Both the position numbers and the translations under genes were made by a program. Under the pieces are notes generated by a model. It searched no databases, had not been told where the DNA came from, and saw only the letters and a list, made by a program, of their open reading frames with translations. Shown piece after piece: positions 34,435 to 41,271 of a DNA stretch of 52,010 bases. The DNA is from an uncultured Flavobacteriaceae bacterium. GTDB lineage: Bacteria; Bacteroidota; Bacteroidia; Flavobacteriales; Flavobacteriaceae. Position 1 is the stretch's first letter. The number at the start of each line of letters is the position of its first letter. Location of the stretch: the NCBI GenBank assembly GCA_913052585.1, contig CAJXEB010000011.1:1-52010 (forward strand). Reading direction: 5' to 3'.

Positions 34435-34941
34435 TTGGAACAAAAAGAGTTTTTAAATACCATACTTCCTTGCAAGGATACCTTATATAGGTTGGCAAAA
34501 AGACTTTTAGTTTCTAGTGACGAAGCAGAAGATGCTGTTCAAGAAGTGTTTTTGAAATTATGGAAAGGACGAGATAAAATTGATAATTATAGAAGTCCAG
34601 AAGCATTTGCAGTTACGATGACAAAAAATTATTGTTTGGATCGATTAAAATCAAGACAAGCATCAAATTTAAAAATTGTTCATAGTAATTATAAAAATAG
34701 TGATAATATAGAAAGAACTATTGAAGGAAATGAAGGAGTTGAATTGGTTACCAAAATCATGCAGACCTTACCAGAAAAACAAAAAATGATCATGCAGTTA
34801 AGAGATATCGAACAATTTGAATTTGCTGAAATCTCTCAGATGCTAGAAATAAATGAAACTGCAATTAGAGTAGCATTATCAAGAGCTCGAAAAGTAGTAA
34901 GAGAACAATTAATAAAACAATACAATTATGGAATTAGCTAA
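34435..34941 (+). CDS. RNA polymerase sigma factor, ECF (sigma-70) family
   Basis: 168 aa. Region 2: SDEAEDAVQEVFLKLWKG (about 28-45), then FAVTMTKNYCLDRLKSRQ. Region 4: LPEKQKMIMQLRDIEQFEFAEISQMLEINETAIRVALSRARK (about 115-156). The start must be the TTG at 34435: an in-frame TAA at 34420-34422 closes the frame and no ATG lies between. The next gene overlaps it by 14 bp, so translation is coupled. Head of a four-gene operon with a membrane protein and two DUF4252 proteins. Confidence 0.92.
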   Translation: MEQKEFLNTILPCKDTLYRLAKRLLVSSDEAEDAVQEVFLKLWKGRDKIDNYRSPEAFAVTMTKNYCLDRLKSRQASNLKIVHSNYKNSDNIERTIEGNEGVELVTKIMQTLPEKQKMIMQLRDIEQFEFAEISQMLEINETAIRVALSRARKVVREQLIKQYNYGIS

Positions 34942-35362
34942 AATAGAATCATTATTAGACTCTTATTTTGAAGGAGAAACAAGCTTAGACCAAGAGAATA
35001 TGCTTCGCGATTATTTTTCAAGTGCTACTATAGCACCACATTTAATGGCCTACCAAGGATTATTTGTAGGATTGAAAAATACTCAAAAAGAAGTTTCAGA
35101 AAGAGAAATTAGTCTTCCTCAAGCTTCAACTAATTCGAGAAGATGGTGGTTAAGTATCGCAGCCTCTCTAGTTATATTGTTAGGAGTAGTTGGTTTGCAG
35201 TTTTCAGGAAACCAAATGACATCAGAAGAGCAACAAGCTTTAGCAGAATTCAATAAAACAAGAGAGACCTTATTATTAATGTCTAAGAGTTTTAATAAAG
35301 GAACTCAAGGATTAGCAGTTATAGACCAGTTTACAGAAACAACAAATAGAATTTTAAAATAA
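34928..35362 (+). CDS. Putative anti-sigma factor, single-span membrane protein
   Basis: 144 aa. Residues 1-70 are cytoplasmic (MELAKIESLLDSYFEGETSLDQENMLRDYF resembles the start of other Bacteroidota anti-sigma factors). One membrane helix lies near 74-92 (WLSIAASLVILLGVVGLQF), then a short periplasmic tail. It overlaps the ECF sigma gene by 14 bp, the usual place for a cognate anti-sigma factor. No zinc motif. Function inferred from context. Confidence 0.65.
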   Translation: MELAKIESLLDSYFEGETSLDQENMLRDYFSSATIAPHLMAYQGLFVGLKNTQKEVSEREISLPQASTNSRRWWLSIAASLVILLGVVGLQFSGNQMTSEEQQALAEFNKTRETLLLMSKSFNKGTQGLAVIDQFTETTNRILK

Positions 35363-35393
35363 ACATTAATCAAAATCAAATAAATTAAAAATC

Positions 35394-35927
35394 ATGAAAA
35401 AGTTAGCAATTTTAGTAGCAATAGTATTAGCTCCAACATTAATGAGCGCACAAAATGCATTCGACTCATTTGAAGATGAGCGTGAAGTAAGTTCGGTAGT
35501 AGTTACCAAAAACATGTTCAAACTTCTAAGTAAATTAGATTTAGAATCTAATGACCCAGAAGCTAAAGAATATTTAGAATTAGTAAACAATCTAGATAAT
35601 ATCAAGATTTATACAACCGAGAATAAGGAAGTAGCAGGAAGAATGGATGTTGCCGTAGCAACCTATTTATCAAAATCTTCAGGATTATCTGAATTGATGA
35701 GAGTAAAAGACGATGGTAAAAACATCAAGTTTTATTCAAAAGAAGGTAAAAACGATAACTATGTAAGTGAATTATTAATGCACCTTACAGGAAATATCGA
35801 CGGAGAAGAAAGAACGATAATTATGAGTATTACAGGAAACATAGATCTTAAAAAGATTTCTAAACTTACAAGTGATCTTAATATGCCTGGTAGCGAAGAG
35901 TTGAAGAATATTGAAAATAAAATCTAA
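35394..35927 (+). CDS. DUF4252 domain exported protein
   Basis: 177 aa with a signal peptide (MKKLAILVAIVLAPTLMSAQ). The mature part is the DUF4252 pattern: VSSVVVTKNMFKLLSKL, NIKIYTTENKEVAGRMDVAVATYL and ELLMHLTGNIDGEERTIIMSITGNIDLKKISKL. Function unknown. Third gene of the ECF operon; likely a target or sensor of the stress the sigma factor answers to. Confidence 0.82.
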   Translation: MKKLAILVAIVLAPTLMSAQNAFDSFEDEREVSSVVVTKNMFKLLSKLDLESNDPEAKEYLELVNNLDNIKIYTTENKEVAGRMDVAVATYLSKSSGLSELMRVKDDGKNIKFYSKEGKNDNYVSELLMHLTGNIDGEERTIIMSITGNIDLKKISKLTSDLNMPGSEELKNIENKI

Positions 35928-35931
35928 AGAT

Positions 35932-36474
35932 ATGATACTTATAAAATATGTATTCGGAATTGGATTAGCAGCACTTACTTTATTTAGCTGTAATAATGAA
36001 CAATCATTGCAACGTTATTTAGTAGACAGACAAGACGATGACTCTTTTTTAAAAATTGATATTGCAGCAAGTTTATTACAAACAGATGGCAATAATTTAT
36101 CTCAAGAAGAAAAGGATATTTTGGCAACTGTAAAGAAAATAAATGTGGTAGCATATCCAATAAAAGGAGCGAATGCTGCAGATTACGAAGTAAAAAGACA
36201 AGAGCTAAAAAAGATCATAGATCAAGAGCAATATAAAATGCTAATGAAGTATGGTTCTAATAAACAAGGAGCGACGTTAAAATACTTAGGTGAAGATGAT
36301 GCAATAGACGAGATTATAGTATTTGCAAGTGACGATGAAAAAGGATTTGCTTTGTTTAGATTGTTAGGTGATAATATGGAACCAGCAAAAATGATGAAAT
36401 TAATGAGTGCTATTGAAAAAGGAGATATGGATATTTCTCAATTAAAGTCAATAGGAAGTATATTCGATATGTAA
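35932..36474 (+). CDS. DUF4252 domain lipoprotein
   Basis: 180 aa from the ATG of MILIKYVFGIG. A start seven codons upstream would overlap the previous gene and add KSKD-type charge before the signal peptide. Lipobox LFSC near Cys20. It is a second, divergent DUF4252 protein (INVVAYPIKGANAADYEVKRQELKKII; DEIIVFASDDEKGFALFRLLGDNMEPAKMMKL), so the operon holds a soluble and a lipid-anchored version. A strong terminator follows. Confidence 0.8.
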   Translation: MILIKYVFGIGLAALTLFSCNNEQSLQRYLVDRQDDDSFLKIDIAASLLQTDGNNLSQEEKDILATVKKINVVAYPIKGANAADYEVKRQELKKIIDQEQYKMLMKYGSNKQGATLKYLGEDDAIDEIIVFASDDEKGFALFRLLGDNMEPAKMMKLMSAIEKGDMDISQLKSIGSIFDM

Positions 36475-36494
36475 AAAGAAGAATAATTTGTATT

Positions 36495-36528
36495 AAAAAG
36501 ACCGACTAATTTTAGTCGGTCTTTTTTT
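36495..36528 (+). terminator. Rho-independent terminator of the ECF/DUF4252 operon
   Basis: AAGACCGACTA against TAGTCGGTCTT around an ATTT loop (stem about 36498-36508 and 36513-36523), flanked by A and T runs. It also faces the convergent purB gene. Confidence 0.9.
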
Positions 36529-36552
36529 ATAATTCAATTTGATAATAATTTT

Positions 36553-37896
36553 TTAAATTCCAGTATAATTAGAAGGAGTAATCGCTCGCATTTCTTGTTT
36601 TACACTTTCAGAAACCTCTAAGGTTTCAATAAAAGCAGCGATGGATTGTGCATTTATCTTTTCATTGGTTCGAGTTAATCCTTTTAATGCTTCATAAGCA
36701 TTAGGATACGCTTCCCGACGAAGAATGGTCTGAATTGCTTCTGCAACAACCGCCCAATTATTTTCTAAGTCTTCCGCAAATTTGCTTTCATTTAATAATA
36801 ACTTATTCAATCCCTTTAAGGTAGATTGAAAAGCAATTAAGGTATGTCCAAAAGGAACTCCAATATTTCTTAATACGGTGCTGTCTGTTAAATCTCTTTG
36901 CAATCTACTTATCGGTAGTTTTGCCGATAAATGCTCGAATAAAGCATTAGCAATCCCTAAATTACCTTCACTGTTTTCAAAATCGATAGGATTTACTTTA
37001 TGAGGCATGGCACTAGATCCAACTTCACCTTCTTTAATTTTTTGTTTAAAATAATCCATAGACACATAAGTCCAGATATCGCGATCTAAATCGATAAGGA
37101 TATTATTTATTCTTTTCAAGCAATCAAATAAAGCAGCCATATGATCGTAATGCTCAATTTGTGTAGTTGGAAAAGAATGATGAAGTCCTAATTTATCATG
37201 AACGAAGTTTTCTGCAAATGTTTTCCAATCGATAGTTGGATACGCAACTTTATGAGCATTAAAATTCCCGGTTGCTCCACCAAATTTCGCAGCGCTTTTA
37301 ATGTTGTCTAATAAATCGAATTGCTCTTCAATACGAACTACAAACACATTTATTTCTTTACCTAAACGAGTAGGAGAAGCTGGTTGTCCGTGAGTTCTTG
37401 CAAGCATTGGGATATCAGCCCAATCGGAAGCTAAGGAAGCTAATTTGTTTTTTAATTCCAATAAAGATGGAACATACACTTCGTTCATCGCATCTTTTAA
37501 AGATAATGGAACGGCCGTGTTATTAATATCTTGAGAGGTCAATCCAAAATGGATAAACTCTTTATAAGCTTTAAGGTTTAAGGTGTCAAATTCTTCTTTA
37601 ATAAAATACTCAACAGCCTTCACATCGTGGTTGGTAACACTTTCGATATCTTTTATTCGTTGGGCATCTTCAGTAGAAAAGTTGGTATATATTTTTCTTA
37701 ATTCAGGAAATAAAGAAGTATCAAAACTAGCAAGTTGAGGTAGTTTTAATTCAACTAAAGCAATAAAATATTCAATCTCTACTTGAACACGATATTTAAT
37801 AAGCGCTTCTTCAGAAAAAAAAGGAATTAAAGAATTGGTTTTGGAAGCATACCGACCATCAATAGGTGAAACTGCTTGTAATGAATGGGTTGACAT
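36553..37896 (-). CDS. purB: Adenylosuccinate lyase
   Basis: 447 aa. Catalyses two fumarate-releasing steps of purine synthesis (SAICAR to AICAR, adenylosuccinate to AMP). Family marks: SPIDGRYASKTNSL at the N terminus, the general-acid His in LARTHGQPASPTRLG, and the signature loop GSSAMPHKVNPIDFENSEGN with the catalytic Ser. Length (E. coli PurB 456 aa) and the ESVTNHDVKAVEYFIKE segment fit the PurB type rather than fumarase or argininosuccinate lyase. A small helical-repeat gene lies 81 bp upstream. Confidence 0.96.
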   Translation of the reverse strand: MSTHSLQAVSPIDGRYASKTNSLIPFFSEEALIKYRVQVEIEYFIALVELKLPQLASFDTSLFPELRKIYTNFSTEDAQRIKDIESVTNHDVKAVEYFIKEEFDTLNLKAYKEFIHFGLTSQDINNTAVPLSLKDAMNEVYVPSLLELKNKLASLASDWADIPMLARTHGQPASPTRLGKEINVFVVRIEEQFDLLDNIKSAAKFGGATGNFNAHKVAYPTIDWKTFAENFVHDKLGLHHSFPTTQIEHYDHMAALFDCLKRINNILIDLDRDIWTYVSMDYFKQKIKEGEVGSSAMPHKVNPIDFENSEGNLGIANALFEHLSAKLPISRLQRDLTDSTVLRNIGVPFGHTLIAFQSTLKGLNKLLLNESKFAEDLENNWAVVAEAIQTILRREAYPNAYEALKGLTRTNEKINAQSIAAFIETLEVSESVKQEMRAITPSNYTGI

Positions 37897-37977
37897 AGTT
37901 ATGGTTTTGAATAATTTACAATGCAGTATGCAATGAAAAATAAAGGTGTAAAGATAAGGAAGTTTAAGGGTATGGTA

Positions 37978-38571
37978 TTATGCCTTTAGATTTTTTAACC
38001 GATACTTTTTAATTTTATCGATGGTTATTTTTCCACGAGCTTTATAGGCAGCTGTTTTGGTATTTATATATTGTTCAATAATTATTTTTAATTCTGAATG
38101 AATCCAATCTATTTCAGTTCCTAATAAATATAGCGTTTCCATCGCGTATGCCTCGGCAGCTACTTTTTGGTCGGAGATGAGCCAATCAAAACAACCTTCA
38201 ATCATCGTGTTTTTATACGTATTGTTTAAAGCTTTAATGATAGCAGTATCCTTCTTTTTGTAATAATGAGTAGCGAATATCATACACATTTTTGAAAACG
38301 GTCTAATTGCTTGGTCTCTTTCAATTTTAGGAAGAATATTGAAAAACTGTTCTAAATGAGGAATTAATAAATCTACCCGTTTTAAACATACAAACTCCAA
38401 TACCCAAGCAGCTCTATAAGAAATCTCATCTTTATTTTTTAAGCAATAGTTTAATAATTCAGGTAGGGTCGCTGGATGGCTGATCACCCAATGAGCAGCT
38501 TCTAATCGAGTGGAACGATATGCTTTGGTATAGGTGAGTTTTTTAGCTAATATTTCAGAATTGGTCTCCAT
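37978..38571 (-). CDS. Helical (HEAT-like) cytoplasmic protein of unknown function
   Basis: 197 aa, no signal peptide or membrane helix. The sequence is made of amphipathic helix pairs (THRLEAAHWVISHP-like segments near residue 22; YRAAWVLEFVCLKRVDLLIPHLEQFF near 52; VAAEAYAMETLYLL near 138), as in HEAT-repeat proteins. I do not recognise a named family. It sits between the sirtuin and purB on the same strand, 17 bp after the sirtuin gene, so it may be co-transcribed with both. Confidence 0.6.
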   Translation of the reverse strand: METNSEILAKKLTYTKAYRSTRLEAAHWVISHPATLPELLNYCLKNKDEISYRAAWVLEFVCLKRVDLLIPHLEQFFNILPKIERDQAIRPFSKMCMIFATHYYKKKDTAIIKALNNTYKNTMIEGCFDWLISDQKVAAEAYAMETLYLLGTEIDWIHSELKIIIEQYINTKTAAYKARGKITIDKIKKYRLKNLKA

Positions 38572-38588
38572 TAATAAAGCAGCTGAGG

Positions 38589-39269
38589 TTATTTAATGTT
38601 TTTAATGAATTCAATTGCTTTTGCAACACCAGTGGTGGCTTTTTCTGCATATACAGTTATTCTTTCTGTGGAATCTATAGATGGTTTTGGGTCTATAAAA
38701 AAAACTTTTATAGGTGGTGGCGCAAATTGAAGCAAGCTAGCTGCAGGATATACTTGCATTGAAGTTCCAATGATGATTAATATTTCAGCCTTTTGAACAA
38801 TTTTAATGGCATGATCCATTTCAGGAACCTCTTCTCCAAACCAAACAATATGAGGTCTTAATTGATAACCATCTTTACATAGGTCTCCTTTTATTAAATC
38901 TTTTTTCCATTCCAATACGGTAGAATGAATAAGGGTGCTTCTAACTTTTAATAATTCTCCGTGTAAATGCAAAACATTGGTGCTTCCAGCTCTTTCGTGT
39001 AAATCGTCCACATTTTGGGTGATGATATTTACAGAATGTATTTTTTGTAATTCTGCTAAAGCCTTGTGAGCATCATTAGGGTTAACTTCTAATAATTGTT
39101 TGCGACGCTGATTGTAAAAATCTAAAACTAAATTTTGGTTCGCATCCCAACCTTCAGGAGAAGCAACTTCCATGACATCATGGCCTTCCCAAAGACCATT
39201 ACTGTCTCTAAAAGTATTAATTCCACTTTCGGCACTCATTCCAGCTCCAGATAAAATAACGATGTTCAT
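38589..39269 (-). CDS. NAD-dependent protein deacylase (sirtuin)
   Basis: 226 aa from the ATG of MNIVILSGAG. An open frame 28 codons further upstream would run into the start of the divergent methyltransferase gene and adds nothing conserved. Motifs: GAGMSAESGINTFR (residues 8-21), QNVDDLHERAG (86-96), catalytic His103 in HLHGEL, and GTSMQVYPAASL. Tyr52 and Arg55 (FYNQR) form the YxxR pair that lets class III sirtuins take acidic acyl groups such as succinyl or malonyl. Only one cysteine is present, so the usual four-Cys zinc site is missing. Confidence 0.9.
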   Translation of the reverse strand: MNIVILSGAGMSAESGINTFRDSNGLWEGHDVMEVASPEGWDANQNLVLDFYNQRRKQLLEVNPNDAHKALAELQKIHSVNIITQNVDDLHERAGSTNVLHLHGELLKVRSTLIHSTVLEWKKDLIKGDLCKDGYQLRPHIVWFGEEVPEMDHAIKIVQKAEILIIIGTSMQVYPAASLLQFAPPPIKVFFIDPKPSIDSTERITVYAEKATTGVAKAIEFIKNIK

Positions 39270-39341
39270 GCTATTGTTTTTTATATCTTCGTTAAAGTTA
39301 ATTTTAATGTAAAAATTGATTTTTAAAAATAAAGAATAATC

Positions 39342-40001
39342 TTGGATAACCAATTATTAGAACATTTACTTTCTTTTTTAACAGATAGAAGAAAAAACCT
39401 TTTTGAAGAAGTGATTTCAAAACGTACGAGACATTTTACCGTAGTAACAGAAGATGTCTATCAAATGCATAACACAAGTGCAGTAATGCGATCTTGTGAT
39501 GTTTTTGGAATACAGGAGTTGCATGTAGTTGAAGAAAGAATAAGTAAAGAAATAGATAGAGAAATAGCATTGGGAGCTCAGAAGTGGGTGAACATACATC
39601 GCCATCATTCTACTAAAGAATGTATTGATGACTTAAAAGAAAATGGATATCAGATTATAGCCACCACTCCACATAATAATTCTACAGAATTAAAAGATTT
39701 TGACATTTCGAAAAAATCAGCTTTTTTTTTCGGTAAGGAAAAAGAAGGATTAAGTGATGTTGTTTTAGACGCTGCTGATGGATATTTAAAAATTCCGATG
39801 TATGGTTTTACCGAAAGTTTGAATATTTCGGTATCTGCAGCAATCATATTACAATCTTTAGTTACAAGGTTAAAAGATTCTGATATTGACTGGAAGCTTT
39901 CGGAAGATGAAAAAAAAGAAATTATTTTACATTGGACTAAAATGACCATAAAAAGTGTAGATCAGATAGTTGAGCGTTTTTACAATGAAAAGAATATGTA
40001 A
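39342..40001 (+). CDS. TrmH/SpoU-family RNA 2'-O-methyltransferase
   Basis: 219 aa SPOUT methyltransferase, probably acting on the 2'-OH of G18 in tRNA. Marks: NTSAVMRSCDVFGIQELHVVE (motif 1 region), ALGAQKWVNIHRHHSTKE, FFFGKEKEGLSD (motif 2) and MYGFTESLNISVSAAIILQSL (motif 3, in the SAM-binding knot). The frame is closed by TAA at 39330-39332 and holds no ATG before the domain, so TTG at 39342 is the start. Divergent from the sirtuin gene, 72 bp apart. Confidence 0.88.
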   Translation: MDNQLLEHLLSFLTDRRKNLFEEVISKRTRHFTVVTEDVYQMHNTSAVMRSCDVFGIQELHVVEERISKEIDREIALGAQKWVNIHRHHSTKECIDDLKENGYQIIATTPHNNSTELKDFDISKKSAFFFGKEKEGLSDVVLDAADGYLKIPMYGFTESLNISVSAAIILQSLVTRLKDSDIDWKLSEDEKKEIILHWTKMTIKSVDQIVERFYNEKNM

Positions 40002-40031
40002 ATTAGGCAATAACATTCAAAACATAAGATT

Positions 40032-40554
40032 ATGATTTTTCTTTACATTTTGTTAGTAGTACTAATTAGTATTTTAGCCATAGCAATCGCGGCTTCAAAA
40101 AATTATCTTGTAGAACGGACTATTTTAATTAATAAACCATTAACTGAAGTTTTTAATTATATAAAGTATATTAAAAAACAAGATAATTGGTCTCCTTGGA
40201 AAAAGAAAGATCCAACTATGAGTCAGGAGTTTTATGGAGAAGATGGAACTATTGGGTTTATAGCAAGTTGGATAGGCAATAAAGAGGTAGGTGAAGGCGA
40301 ACAAGAAATCAAAAATATTATTAATAACAGTAGGTTAGAGTCTCAATTGCGTTTTCTAAAACCTTGGAAATCTAAGAGCGATGCTTATATAGATGTTAAA
40401 GAAATAGATGCAGATAGTACAGAAGTTATTTGGGGTTTCTGGGAATAACAAAGTACCCATGAATATTATGATGTTGTTTTTTAATATGGAAAAAACCGTT
40501 GGGAAAGATTTTCAGCAAGGATTAGAAAATTTAAAAGAACTACTAGAAAGTTAA
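40032..40554 (+). pseudogene. SRPBCC family protein gene with a frameshift near its 3' end
   Basis: The first frame (40032-40448, 138 aa) starts with a membrane anchor and the SRPBCC pattern (YLVERTILINKPLTEVFNYIKYIKKQDNWSPW; IGFIASWIGNKEVGEGEQEI; STEVIWGF). It stops at TAA 40446-40448, well before the usual end. The missing part follows in another frame, up to TAA 40552-40554: SGNNKVPMNIMMLFFNMEK then TVGKDFQQGLENLKELLES. The break lies at about 40435-40440, where TTCTGGG would read in frame as TTCTCTGGG; loss of one CT from a CTCT run explains it. Either a real recent frameshift or a sequence error. The full protein would be about 174 aa. Confidence 0.8.
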
Positions 40555-40563
40555 ATATAAATT

Positions 40564-41139
40564 ATGAAATTAGTTTTCGCTACTCACAATAAAAACAAAG
40601 TGAGAGAAGTAAAAGCATTAATGCCTTCAAATATCGAATTGTTAAGTTTGACTGATATTGGTTGCTTTGATGAAATACCTGAAACTTCTTCAACCATAGA
40701 AGGTAATGCTTTGCTAAAAGCAAACTTCGTAAAAGAACATTATGGTTTTGATTGTTTTGCCGATGATACTGGATTAGAAGTTCAAGAGTTAAATAATGAA
40801 CCTGGTGTTTATAGTGCAAGATATGCAGGCTCCGATAATGATGCTCATGCTAATATGAATAAATTATTAGCTAATTTAGATAGCAAAAGCAATCGTACTG
40901 CTCATTTTAAAACAGTTATTGCGCTTATCCAATCTGAAGAAACAGAACTTTTTACGGGTATTTGCAAAGGAACTATTACTAGAGATAAAAAGGGGACTTC
41001 AGGATTTGGATATGATCCAATATTCCAACCAATTGGATTTATAAAAACATTTGCTGAAATGAAATTAGAGCAAAAAAGTGAAATTGGACATAGAGGGAAA
41101 GCTGTTCGTTTATTAATCAATCACTTAACTAAAGCTTAG
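40564..41139 (+). CDS. rdgB: Non-canonical purine NTP pyrophosphatase (RdgB/HAM1)
   Basis: 191 aa. Cleans the nucleotide pool by cutting ITP, dITP and XTP to monophosphate. Marks: MKLVFATHNKNKVREVKALMP with the substrate-binding THNxxK, FADDTGLEVQELNNEPGVYSARYAG with the metal Asp residues, and KGTSGFGYDPIFQP. Length is typical (E. coli RdgB 197 aa). It starts 9 bp after the broken SRPBCC gene. Confidence 0.95.
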   Translation: MKLVFATHNKNKVREVKALMPSNIELLSLTDIGCFDEIPETSSTIEGNALLKANFVKEHYGFDCFADDTGLEVQELNNEPGVYSARYAGSDNDAHANMNKLLANLDSKSNRTAHFKTVIALIQSEETELFTGICKGTITRDKKGTSGFGYDPIFQPIGFIKTFAEMKLEQKSEIGHRGKAVRLLINHLTKA

Positions 41140-41271
41140 TTTGTAAAAAAAGTATTACATTTGCCGCTTGAAAATCCTCAGGGTGAGGACGTGTTGAATG
41201 AAGTAGTATAGGATTTATTTGTCGAGTATACTTCTAAAACAGCACACAAATAAATTAAATAAAATACTACA
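41140..41271 (+). promoter_or_regulatory. Leader region of the DEAD-box helicase gene
   Basis: A TACATTTG box (41156-41163) could be the -7 element; the nearest TTG (41141-41143) is too close (12 nt). The leader would be about 100 nt and contains a small hairpin, TCCTC against GAGGA around AGGGT (about 41174-41188). Long leaders are common in cold-induced helicase genes. Confidence 0.35.
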
